Assembly (NCBI RefSeq): GCF_030272615.1
Contig: NC_081410.1
Span: 224,803,415-224,867,414, forward strand
Length of the DNA stretch: 64,000 nucleotides
Origin: Cryptomeria japonica
Taxonomy: Eukaryota > Streptophyta > Pinopsida > Cupressales > Cupressaceae
Direction: 5' to 3'
Part shown: positions 1-11,280 of the stretch, in pieces
Layout: the number at the start of each line of letters is the position of its first letter
Position numbering within the stretch: the first letter of the stretch is position 1
Made by a program: the position numbers and the translations under genes
Notes under the pieces: model-generated
Told to the model about the DNA's origin: nothing
Databases searched by the model: none
What the model saw: only the letters and a program-made list of their open reading frames with translations

Positions 1-1177
1 CAAAATAAAGTATCCATAATAGTCTAAAATATAAAATCCACTGAATGTCAAACTGAGTCGAGGTGAGGCCTCACACAATGCACCAATCCTTTCTTTAATA
101 AACATATTTATCTCCCTTTAGTTTTGCAATACATTTCCTATTTAAATGATGGGATATTCTATTTAATCAATTATTCCCTTTAAAGAACGAGGATCATGAA
201 TGCAATACCTAAATTTCAGTCTTCAATGCAAATTAATTTAATCTAATCTTCCCTTTAACGTATATGAGTCATATTCATAAATCATTATCCAATCCTTCTT
301 CTTAATATCAATAACCCCCAAGTATTTAAATCTTTTACCCCAAAGAGAGAAGATGAAGGAAGGGATATTACCACACAAATCAATACACGCAAATTTATGC
401 AAACTCAGTTTTTGAATTTTCTAGTCATGCCAAATACAGCTACCACTTTTAAAGGTATGCAATTTTAACTTCCATAAGATCTCCTACCAATACATGAGCA
501 ACTATCAATCCCAAATCCTTTCATAGCTATAATTTCCTCAAACAATCTTTTATTACATACAAAACCACGCATATACCAAAATAACCAATAGTTCTATGGG
601 GTAGCCATTATATTACCAACTAACTTCCTTACATTTCACATAGGAGATTAAAATAAGGAAAAAGGCATTCTAGCTACTTTTATTAAACACCACTTACAAT
701 TTCTTCAATTTTCACATCATGATCCATACTAAATTATTCCTAAATGCATAATACAAACACTTCATCTTTCTATTCATAGGAAGAGAAACATAATAGACTA
801 GTTTTATGATCACCGCATTAGTTAAGAGGATACACACATTATTTTCTCATTCTGTAACATAATTAATTATGTATAAGGAAAGCAACCCTAATAATTCAAG
901 TAAGCACTAGAAATTTACAGAGCAAGTAAGAATATATAGACACTTCTTTTATTCTAGAGACATGCATAAGGAATAAATACACATTTTACTTAAAGTTATG
1001 ATTCCTAAAAGGAATTAGAGAGAAACAGAAGGCATAGATATCTAAGATTCCAAAAATTCCAAGAACACTTCTTCTAACACAAATCTCAAAGAGTAACTTA
1101 ATTCAAAGGAACATCAAGGCACATTCACAAGACTAATAACAACATCCTTAACTACAAATCTCAACATTGCAACATGG
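1..1177 (-). mobile_element. 5' leader/interior of a minus-strand LTR retrotransposon (LTR-A element), partial
   Basis: This AT-rich stretch lies just inside a primer-binding site at 1178-1189, so it should be the untranslated leader of an element that is transcribed leftwards out of the window. I see no reading frame with a recognisable protein in either strand. The rest of the element lies to the left of position 1 and cannot be assessed. Confidence 0.5.
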
Positions 1178-1189
1178 GCTCTGATACCA
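1178..1189 (-). other. Primer-binding site, initiator-tRNA-Met type
   Basis: On the minus strand the bases read TGGTATCAGAGC, the standard plant tRNA-iMet primer site of LTR retrotransposons. It sits two bases from the LTR end that begins TGTAATGCCC at 1192 on the plus strand. This fixes the element as minus-strand, with its 5' LTR to the right. Confidence 0.8.
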
Positions 1190-1191
1190 AA

Positions 1192-4100
1192 TGTAATGCC
1201 CACCAAAATACCCAAGAGAAATATAGCTAAATACACACTAATTAATTTCATTTTTTATTTAACAATACAACACATAACATCACCTAACCAATACAACGAG
1301 CACATAATGACATTTAAGTGTTATGAACATAGAATAATTCACTCAAGCTATTCAAACAATTACACAAGCGAAATACAATAAATCATTTATACTAACTCCC
1401 TAGGGTATCTCAACACCATTACTTAATCTACCTACATAAGCAATAAGCATTTACTTTCTTCCAGATCAATACCTCATAATCTTAATCATTATACACACAT
1501 AGGTGCGTCATAGCAATACCTATTGCTCATGATATGCAACCTACTTAATCTTCCATTTAATATGAAATTCTATCTTTCAATGCAAAGCTATTTTTCTTTT
1601 TTTTCTCTTAGGTTCATTTTATACACCAAGTCCAAATGTTCCTATTACCATTAACCAACCTCCAACTATAAACATCACCATACGTATACCAAGATTAACC
1701 CTTATATTATATTAACATAATTTCCATTTACGATTAACTTCCACATAATCATTTATGATTATATTCTCCTAGAATGCTTATTACTTCATCATGATTCTCA
1801 AAGTACATAAGGCGATAATCACAAAGTCTTCCTAAACATTTAACCCATAGCTCATTAATACTCCTAAAATCTCTTACACTATATCAATTAATCAATAATC
1901 ATCTTACTACAAATCAGGTAACTACACGAATTCATCTCAACACAAAATAAGATACAATATCCTAATTCCATAACAAATAATAGCATCCACCAAAAGGAGA
2001 TATAATCTTCAACCATATCATGTAATATAATCTGATTCCTTCCCAAAAGACAAACATTCAATTTACCATCTACCCATACACTTACTAGTAATTTCTATTA
2101 ATAAGATTAGTAATTCATTCATTAAGAACATCCATCCAATATTTTCATAAGGAAAATTCAACTACATCCCAAGCATTATAAGATTTCAATTCTTCAATCA
2201 CAACTCATAAACATATCCTAAGATATCTTCCAATATTACTCATACTCATACATCCAACCAAGGCATAGCATTTCTTCTACTTAAATAATTAATTAAAGAC
2301 ATCATTTCTAGACTATTACCATTATCATAACATTTATACCACTTCCTTTTAACATGGCTCATCAAGAATACAAATGCATCATTTAATTCCAACCCACAAT
2401 ACTTATTCACATCTTGTGCATCTATTTCACTTAATATAAATGTGTTACAATACAACTCAAGGTTCATCATTACAATCATATACTATAACCAAAAGCTATC
2501 ACTATAACTAGAACAACATAATAATTTCTCATAAGCATGATTTCTTTTATAACCATTACATAATAATTTCATTACATAAATCACATCATCATTTACATTC
2601 TTTTTGTACTTATTATCCATGAACTATCTGAAGAAGCATCCTCATCCACGCAAGAAAAATCCAAAGATAAGAACATCCCAATGGTTTAAAAGCACTAACC
2701 ACCTGACCATGTGGAACCAAAGGAACCACCCCTCGTGCTAGGAGATGACACAAGGTCCCAACACACACTCTACACCTAAGCTGGTATGTATAACCAAGGA
2801 GACTAACCACACAAGGACTCTCAAGGAATAACTCACACAGAACCACAAGAATAAACTCCCATAGGCGCAAAATCCATCAGGACATAAATGCATCCGATAA
2901 GCATAATCATAAATCATAAAGGGGGAACACATGTAGGAGCGGAGTGTCATCACATGCCATCCTCACAACATAATAACATAATAACACAAGGCACTAGACT
3001 GATGGACATGTGGAGCCATATCAACCTATGAGAGACCAAGGGAGATTAGCTTACTGTCTTCACGACCTTCTCATGCTTATCCTAAAACATCCTCCCTAGA
3101 ACTAAGCCATGAGGCTCCAAAACTATTCATTATCTTGTTTAAATGAGTTATAAATTCCCATCCCAATTAATTCATTATCAATGTTATCACTTGTTTACAA
3201 ATCATAGAAAACTCCAATGTGCCCTAGTGGTCTAGACTTCATGCATCCTTATAGGGAACCTCATGCAAGCCTATCTCTCGTGACCCTGGTCATCACAAGG
3301 AAGCCCACTCCTCCTAACATGGCCCAACAATAAATCACAAGAGGCTATGCCAACATAAATACATGAGAATAATACTCAATGCAGCCAAAAACGTCCACAC
3401 ATACTCTTACAACATATGTAAGGCTAGAACAACATCAATATAGCAAAACGAGTCTCTTGGCTAGCAATAAACAAATGCATAAAAAGCCATCAAATGTTGC
3501 CATCAAATAAAAGATAACATCACAGTAGGGCTTACTCACTTGCTAGTCCAAAACAATATAGTAATCATCTCAATCATATGTGGCCTATCCACATGGAAGA
3601 GAGTCTAAAATACCCAAGATTGTGTAGAGAAGTAAATATACATAAAACCATCAAAATACGTCAAACTAATAAAAGCCAAATCTGAAAAATATTAACAGAC
3701 CTCAAATAAAGTCTCTGGTACAAAAATCAATTTGGGAAAATTAATTAAAATAAGAAAAACTATGAAAAACACATAAATCAGACAGGTTCGCGCATTTGCC
3801 CAGCAGGTTCACGCTTTTGTTCAATAGGTTAGCTCTTTTGTTCAAAAAGTTAGCTCTTCTGTTCAACAGGTTAGCGCATATGTTCAATAGGTTCGTGCAT
3901 ATGTTCAATAGGTTCATGCATATGTTAAAACATTGCATATGCCTAAATACTTAGAAACTTACGACAAAAAATAAATCAAGTTAGCGCATATGTTCACAAG
4001 TTCGCGCATATGTTCAACAGGTTCGTGCATATGTTCAACAAGTTCGCATATATCTTCAGCAGGTTCGCACACATGCTCAACAGGTTTGCACATATGCTCA

Positions 4101-6033
4101 ACAGGTTTGCACATATAAACAACGCATATGCATAAATTTGATAGAAATACTCAGAAAACTTTCGGGTAAAATATTAAAATCCAAACTTCATCAAAGGGCT
4201 TGAAAAATACATGAAAAGAGACGCTCGAAAACAAGGAATACATAGGTATAAATGAAATAAATCAACTCAGACTAAAAACCAAGATTAAATCAAATGTCTT
4301 CACAAGAGTTTTCACAGAACCAGGAACGACATACACAGGAAATACCAAATACATATTTTATAGCAACTATGCAAAACCCAAATAATATAATTTTTTCTCC
4401 ACCATATATTAATCTGAAACTACAATAAACCAAATACTTAATACCCAGCTCCCAGAAGGCATTTTCAAACATGGAGCATACACGGAGAATTTTAAAAGCT
4501 GAAAATAAACAAAAGACAAGGAACCCAGCCTGCACCCTGAGTGATGGATGAGAGTTGAGGTAAAGCTCCAACTAAATCCAAGAGCCAAATCAACAAACTC
4601 CAGCAACAATCCAAGTCAAAACCCAAGGAAAATCTTGTAGAGAATATTTTTCAAAAGAAGAAGCCAACCCCCAAAACTTCACGGAAATGAAAATAAAAGG
4701 CCAACAATAACCAAAACCCTGGCCTTCACAACAAACAATCAAAATATGCGATTCTATAACGTATTTTACCAACCCCACCATATAATATAATTTTACCTCC
4801 CTTTTCAAATTCAACCAATAAGAGAAAGGGGTAGGTAAGATATATATATAAATCATGTTTTTACAATTAGGTGGGAATATTTTATTATTTTATTTTAAAG
4901 TGTATTTATACAACCCCCTTAATATAAAAGTCAAACTAATAAATAAAACATGGGCCATAATTAAATAAATTAAATGGGAAAATTAAATTAAATAAACCAA
5001 AGGCTCATAAATGAATTGAAGAACCAGATAAACATTAAATACCAAATAAATATTAAACCATAGATGATTAAATAAATAAATAAACAATTAAATACTAATA
5101 AAAGGTCAAATCACAAATAAATATAAAACCACAACATAAGCTAAACAATAAATATTAAATCATCATTAAAATAAATAAATATTTAAATATCAAATAATTA
5201 AATACCCAAAAAGGCAAGAATCCAATAAATTAAATTAAACATTAGATAATCAAATAATCAAATTGCTATTAGTCAAAATAATTAGAATAAACATTATTAA
5301 CTATTTAATCTCGCATCAATAATCAATTAGTCTCAACATAATAAAACTAACCAACCAATACTAACATACTCACAACACAAAAGAAATCAATCTTACTAAC
5401 TGACATGGTGACTTGTGCCAAGACGTTGATGACTCACAGTGCACAACTTAGACCTAGAGTATGTGAGGGGAACTTGTGCCAACTCCGAACCACATGCCAT
5501 TGGGATTTAAAGACATGTTCAGACCTGTGGAGCTAGGTGGATTCGGTGTCTGGTACCTGCAAATCTTGCATTCACAAAACAACGATACGACATATGCATA
5601 TATATTATAATAGACAAGGGTTAGACAATCACAACAACACATCCCGCTCACAATGAGTGATGTGGAATTATCTTTATCCCAAAGACAGTCAGGAAACAAT
5701 CAAACACACCATATGATCAACTCATCATAGATGATCATTAGATATGGTCAGTACATAAAAACATCATCAAGTGCATGATTAGTATAATTCATAATTATAG
5801 TAAGGCATGTAAAATCCATCAACATTTATGCTCATCGAATCACATGATCAATATAATCTTTCGATAATATATCACATAATAAGTATATAGTGTTTAATAA
5901 ATCACACGATCAATAATGATAGTATCAACATCATATAAATCATCTGAAATAGCATATGCCCAATAATGTCTATCATGCATGAATGAAAATTCAACTCTAG
6001 TCAAAACAATTCAAGTCAAGGGTGGACACTACA
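1192..6033 (-). repeat. Long (about 4.8 kb) 5' LTR of the LTR-A element
   Basis: The left end reads TGTAATGCCCACC next to the primer site. At 6033 the minus strand begins TGTAGTGTCCACC, so the two termini form a 13-bp imperfect inverted repeat with TG...CA ends, as LTRs have. A 4.8-kb LTR with an iMet primer site is compatible with large-LTR gypsy lineages such as Del/Tekay, but without the coding region this is a guess. The interior is AT-rich, holds a minisatellite at 3783-4115 and a run of AAATTAAATAAA-like sequence at about 4880-5330, and has no supportable gene. The right boundary is inferred from the terminal symmetry only, because no second copy is in the window. Confidence 0.6.
3783..4115. 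repeat. 21-bp minisatellite, two blocks
   Basis: Units of about 21 bp built on GTTCAACAGGTTCGCGCATAT recur at 3783-3927 and 3981-4115, separated by about 50 bp. Because 21 is a multiple of three, the minus strand reads as a heptapeptide repeat (LLNICAN-like), but there is no sign that it is translated. Units vary by single bases, especially at the CG positions. Confidence 0.85.
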
Positions 6034-6563
6034 TGTCTGGTGATAAAACCAATCAGCAACAACACCTTGTAAAGTCTTGAAAAAAAGACATATACCTACA
6101 TATTCATATTCCACACTAAAAATCCCCCATGCAATATGGAATGATGCAATATGTTCATCCAAGTGTTGCTTACCATCCTCAAAGAATTTGGGAATATTTT
6201 TCCTCGACCCTTGTGGAAGAGGATGAAGGTGTGGAGTTAAATTTAGAGGACCAAAGTTTTATCCCCATGGTCCTAGTGCAACCATTGCAACAATTTTTTA
6301 CTAGTTGAAAAGGAAGAATTACAAACCTTGGTACTTTTGGAGTTACCAAAGGCCTTGCTACACTCAAGGATTCACTTGGAACATGAGATCTTTGACTTGT
6401 AGGTGGAAAACTCCTTGTTCTCTGAAAAGAACTTGCATGCATAGGTAAGTAATCAAAATGATGTTTCCGTATAAGTTCAAAGATAGGATCAACAACACCT
6501 TGATTTATGAGCTCTCAAGTATATATTTGTCCAACCAGAGTAGAAACTTGTTGTAGGTCATAT
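6034..6563 (-). pseudogene. Interior remnant of element X, coding-like but unidentified
   Basis: This lies immediately inside the primer site at 6564-6580. On the minus strand, frames of about 30 to 87 codons run from about 6540 to 6179, for example one passing through FELIRKHHFDYLPM and then a Ser/Pro-rich stretch. They are broken by single stops. I do not recognise the protein; the position suggests the start of gag or a leader ORF. The remnant is cut off on its left by the LTR-A end at 6033. Confidence 0.35.
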
Positions 6564-6580
6564 CCCCAACAGAGTCACCA
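6564..6580 (-). other. Primer-binding site of element X (tRNA-Arg-like)
   Basis: On the minus strand the bases read TGGTGACTCTGTTGGGG. This resembles the TGGCGACTC-type primer site known from Ogre-like gypsy elements, with C-to-T changes. It marks a minus-strand element whose 5' LTR begins a few bases to the right. Confidence 0.55.
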
Positions 6581-6588
6581 AAAAAACT

Positions 6589-7117
6589 TGGGTAAAAAAA
6601 TTTTAAACTGGTGAAAGATTAAAAAATGATTGTTTCACAATAGAACTTGGGATATATCTCTCAGAAGGCAAGATATGCTCCCTCCTAATTATAAGGGAAG
6701 GCTCCCTTTTCTACTACAACTATTTTCTATTTTTCCTACCTGCTAACTTTACACTAATCCAAGATACAATAATAACTTAGTTCTCTTCTTTCAGAACTAA
6801 TTTTATCTAATTCTCTTGAAAGAATAGATTTTTCCTCAACTTAAATAGCTTGAAAACTTGCAGTAATATTATACTAACTAATTTTGGAAAGTAAAGTGTT
6901 TGTGAAAGAACAAAGTCTTTTGTTACTTCCCTTTTCTGAAAATGACCTAGGGACGGAAATTTGCACACTTAGGAACTCAAAGATTCTTTCTATGTACTAA
7001 AACTCCTATCAACCAGTGTAACCCAAATATATTGTTAGTTCAAAGATTGATAAATATATTGAAATATGTTCTACTCTAACCAAATCGTTTGTATAGCACA
7101 AAGACTTTGAAGAACAC
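6589..7117 (-). repeat. 5' LTR of element X, left fragment
   Basis: The LTR is placed from the primer site: its plus-strand left end is the TGGG at 6589. It runs as AT-rich sequence to 7117, where the 3' LTR of copia-3 begins. The remainder should lie to the right of the window if copia-3 inserted into it. No second copy is available here to confirm the boundaries. Confidence 0.4.
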
Positions 7118-7363
7118 AGTTGGACACTGAGAAGGGAGGGTTGAATCAATGTATTTAAAAATTTAACTATGTGTGCAAATATCAAAACTGTAAACTAATT
7201 AAGAACACACACACACAAGTGAAACCACAACACAACATGTACAAGGGAAACCCAATGTGGGAAAAACCTCAGTGAGAAAGCTGCTGGAGTCGATAGCTCC
7301 AATCTAGCCTCACAATAAGAAAATTCTTTACAATATGTTTAGGGAACCAACCCAAGGAGAACC
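7118..7363 (-). repeat. 3' LTR of copia-3, first part
   Basis: The sequence starts AGTTGGACACTGAGA, close to the TGTTGGAA start of the copia-2 LTR, so the first T of the expected TG appears mutated. The LTR is interrupted at 7364 by copia-2 and resumes at 56533. Its far end at 58529 abuts a polypurine tract. The join is inferred from these two ends, since the matching 5' LTR lies beyond position 64000. Confidence 0.6.
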
Positions 7364-7384
7364 TATTGGAATCAATGAATACTC
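7364..7384 (-). repeat. Copia-2 3' LTR, first 21 bp
   Basis: These bases match the first 21 bp of the copia-2 LTR at 55363, with a G-to-A change in the terminal TG. Copia-1 follows directly. Its target duplication is TACTC at 7380-7384 against CACTC at 49017-49021, one transition apart. Confidence 0.8.
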
Positions 7385-8066
7385 TTTTAGGAATTGGGAA
7401 GGATAATTGAGAGGGGGGGTGAATCAGTTGTGAACTAGTTGTCAATAAATTTTAACTCAAAACAAATTATTCCAACTTAAAACTTAGTGACGGTAAAACA
7501 AACTTTAATGCCGGTAAAACAGATTGACAGTTATAGTAGTGTTGGTATAACTCAATGCATGGAATAGAAAGAAAAACAACATCCACAACACATGACACGA
7601 AGATTTTGATGTGGAAACCCTATAAGGGGAAAAACCATTGTGGGAAACCTTACCCACAATCAGATGATACTACTACAGATAGTAAGTGTATACAAATGGG
7701 GTTTGTACATGCAGAAAGGCCAACCACCTAGAGCTCACTGCTCAATCATAAAATAGGAGTCACAATGACTACAATTGGATGGTTAAATCCAATAACAATC
7801 TACTACTTCAATATAGCATCTACAATGCTGGATTCAGTACTGGTTTAAGCTCTGAACATCAGTGCCAAACACCTTCATAACCTTCCTTCAACCTTCAGCT
7901 AATGTCTGCGTTATTCGCACAAGGATCTTCTTATTTTCGCTCTTCCATATTCGCACACACTTATAATAATGATCTTTAATAAGATCTTACAATCATTTAT
8001 ACAAAACCTAAGACCAAATGTTAAGGTCAGCTCACTAAAGGTATTACAATTAAATTAATTACAAAT
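7385..8066 (-). repeat. Copia-1 3' LTR, first part
   Basis: This aligns along its whole length with 47886 to about 48567 of the 5' LTR, with scattered substitutions and small indels. It stops exactly at the gypsy insertion point; CAAAT at 8062-8066 is the left copy of the target duplication. Confidence 0.92.
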
Positions 8067-9539
8067 TGTATGTGGGAAAAGCGGGTCGATGAAACTCAAA
8101 ATGTGAAAATGTTGTTTCAAAGGGCTTGTCCACACACCCACAAGACTTCTTGGTGCAAGTTATGGAGTCATGAGGAATGACTCAACTTCCCAAGGTAGGT
8201 TCCATGGTTCTCTATCTCACAACGTCCCTCAAGCCAATACCTTTACTCTCAGATCACTGAACAAAGTGACTTAGAGATGACGAATCCAAGAACGAGGGAT
8301 GCTTTAGATTGATTTTAACATGAATGCATCCTATTTATGCATGATTCTATAAATGAGTTAAACTAGATTATAAGATGACAAGGTTAGTAGCAATACTATC
8401 CTAACATGATATACTAGTTAATGATTTAAGCTAATGATAATAGAAATACTCTAAAATGCTTATTAGATTAATTCATATTACAAAGAGAGGCTAGATGTAT
8501 TGAAATTGAGCATAGATGAGATACTAAAAGATTCGATGATCTTTAACTAGAGGAATGAGAGCTCTATTTATAGGGAAAATAGGACAATGGATGGTCAAGA
8601 TTGGAGGAGTTAATCAAGGGTCAGGATTGAAAGTTATCAATCCATGTTTACAATTTTCACCAATGAAATGGTGACAATTGTCATCATAAGACTGCTTGAG
8701 AGGAGATGTAAGAAGCATTAAATGCTTGAGAAGACCTCATGGTTACCTTAGAAGGTAAGGGTTAAGGCTAGGTTAGGGTTATCCAATGGATAAAGCTTTT
8801 ACCCAAGGGGTAAACTCTTGTGCAAAGGTTAAAGGGATAGCCATGGTTAAAGCAATGAATGCTTGATGAGACCCCTGGGTTAGATGAGGGTTAGTTAGGC
8901 AAAAAGTCTCTAACCATGCTACTAAGGGTTATTTAACCATTAATGGTTTGAATACTTTGGGGACAAATTTGTAAGAGTCCTTCCAAATTTGGGGGTATTC
9001 AACAAGTTAGCTTGTTGAAGTCATAAGGCTTTAATGCTTTTTGAAGACTTTACTCCAAATTTGAGAAGTGACCTCCTCAAATTTAGGGAAAGGGGATAAT
9101 TGAAGGGTTTAGGTTAATTGATTAGGATTAGATAGGTTCTAGAAGAATTTAGGAAGAGGGTTAGGAGGCAAGTGGGAGATGTAGGAAAATGCAAGTGGAT
9201 GAGGGATAATAGGATTAATTAAAATAAATTGCTTTATTTCAATTTGGTTACAAATTGGGGATTAAATAAATTAGATTTATTTAATTGGGGTAAACTATTT
9301 AATTAAATGTAAATTTAATTAAAAATTAGAGAGAAGGGACTTCATTAAATAAAATGATTTATTCAATTAAATGATGCAAAGGGCTTAAGTGAATTTAAAT
9401 AAATAAATTGAATAATTTATTTAATTAAATAGAAGAATGTGGATGATTTAATTAAATTAGATTTAACTAAATAGAGGAACGAAAATAAAATGAACATTAA
9501 ATATTCATTTAGGAATATGGTCATTTTTATATGTCTACA
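8067..9539 (-). repeat. Gypsy 3' LTR (1473 bp)
   Basis: The sequence aligns throughout with 41453-42913. In the first roughly 170 bp I count about seven differences, so divergence is of the order of a few per cent. It is rich in AATTAAAT-type sequence near its right half. On the minus strand the LTR begins TGTAGACATA. Confidence 0.95.
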
Positions 9540-9553
9540 TTTTGCCCCTCTTT
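9540..9553 (-). other. Gypsy polypurine tract
   Basis: The minus strand reads AAAGAGGGGCAAAA directly before the LTR start TGTAGAC. This is the expected plus-strand primer site for reverse transcription and fixes the left LTR as the 3' LTR. Confidence 0.85.
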
Positions 9554-10545
9554 GAAGTGATGTGTGTGCACATGTTGATTCAAAGAAAATGATGTGTCGT
9601 CATGATTTGGTTATGATCAATGTGATGTCATGTTGAGATGTTCATGTCATGCCCCAGATTTGATAAACGATGCCCCAGATTTGATAAATGATGTTGATAA
9701 TGTCCCCTCGGGAGATGAATCAAAAATTTGAAAATTTGATTTGAGTTGATAATTGTGAGTGCATTGTAAAATTTTGCCTATGTTGAATGCGATAAGTTGA
9801 TTCATCTCCCGATAATGATGTTTGTACGGGTTAGAAATGAGACTACGAGCAATTTATGTGCTCATCCATGCAACCCTAATTTCATTTACCCTATAAAAAG
9901 GTAAAAAGTGATTTATTTTGTCTCATTTGTGCTTGTTGACTTTGGAGAAAGTGACACTTGGAGAAAAAGTCAAAATGTCGATTCCTTTTGCTTCTCATCA
10001 ATTCGAGCACTTTCAGAGGTATCGAAGGCCCGCCATGTATGGACCATCGGTAAGTCATCCTTTTTGACCCCTTTTTGATTTTGGTTTTGTCATTTTTGAA
10101 CATGTTTTTGAATTTTTCCACGTGGATTTAACGGTTTAGCGCGTCGGGTAAAAACCATAGTGCATATGATAAGTTGCATAGCGCGTAGCGTTTAATGAAG
10201 TAGGGTAGCATCCGGGTATATTAGGATAGTGCAAGGGTGGGTTACGATAGTGCATAGAACTAGGTTAGCACATCGGTGGCACAGGGTAGTGTGTAGGGGA
10301 AAAAGGGTAGCGCATAGGAAAGACCTAGCGCATAGGGTTACCAGGGGCTCGCATGGGTACAGTAGGATAGCGTGTAGGGTTAGGTTCGCATAATAGGGCC
10401 CAAGTAGGATAGCGCATAGCCAAGAAGTAGTGCAGAGGGTAGTTTAGGGTGGCACATAGGTGTAGGCTAGTGCGTAGGGCTAATGGTGTAGCGTATTGAT
10501 AGGACAGGGTAGTGCATAACTGGCAGTTTAGCGCGTAGATAAGAT
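9554..10545. repeat. Gypsy 3' spacer with dispersed TAGCGCAT motif
   Basis: No gene is supportable here. From about 10136 to 10545 the plus strand carries about 20 irregularly spaced copies of a TAGCGCATAGGG-like motif, many decayed to TAGTGCATAG or TAGCACATAG. The spacing varies between roughly 15 and 40 bp, so this is not a simple tandem repeat. The reverse complement, ATGCGCTA, is scattered through the 5' leader of the same element. Confidence 0.7.
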
Positions 10546-10732
10546 TGTTTAGCACATGAGAAAAAAAATTTGGGTAAAGTAGGATTTTGGATGAAGAAAA
10601 ATAGGTAGGTTTTTCCCAGTTTTGCCAGGATGGGTGCGAATTGTCAGTCTGTGTGTCTGTTGACATTGTTTTGATAAAAGGTCCAATATGAGTTCCGATA
10701 TGGTTTTTGGATAGATAACTTGATTTGAGTTG

Positions 10733-11215
10733 CAATGTTTCAAGTTGATGTTGATATGATATTGATTTGATATGATGTGGTTTTTTATATGGATGTTTGA
10801 TATGAACTTGATTTGATATGCATTGTTTCAAGTTGATGTTGATCTGATGTTGATTTGATATGATGTGGTTTTTGATATGGATGTTTGATATGAATTTGAT
10901 TTGATATGCATTGTTTCAAGTTGATATATATGTGGAACTTGAGTTGTTTTACAAGTCGATATGATTGTGGAACGTGAGTTGTTTTACAAGATGATATGAA
11001 TGTGAAACTTGAGTTGTGTTACAAGTTTATTTGATTGTGAAACTTGAGTTGTGTTACAAGTTGATTTGATTGTGAAACTTCAGTTGTGTTACAAGTTGAT
11101 ATGATTGTAGAACTTGAGTTGTTTTACAAGTTGATATGATTGTGGAACTTGAGTTGTTTTACAAGTTGATATGATTTGATATGGAAATGGATTTGATATG
11201 ATGTGGAACTTGATT
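10733..11215. repeat. Tandem repeats of about 89 bp and 35 bp upstream of the antisense PMD ORF
   Basis: Two units of about 89 bp (TTTCAAGTTGATGTTGAT...) occupy about 10738-10915. They are followed by about seven units of 35 bp built on GGAACTTGAGTTGTTTTACA at about 10930-11172. Both families are TTGATATGAT-rich and appear related to each other. The block sits directly before the plant-mobile-domain ORF and could hold its promoter, which is inference. Confidence 0.8.
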
Positions 11216-11280
11216 AGATTTTTGATGTTTCAAGTTGATATGAATTTGATTTGGATATGAATTGATTTGATGAGAAAATT

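Noticed and set aside
3741-3938. Open frame encoding a heptapeptide repeat on the minus strand
   Set aside because: It is produced by a 21-bp minisatellite inside an LTR; no start context, conservation or neighbouring coding signal supports a protein.
10930-11172. Regular 35-bp repeats resembling a CRISPR array
   Set aside because: The units are contiguous with no spacers, the DNA is plant nuclear, and the sequence is an ordinary decayed tandem repeat.
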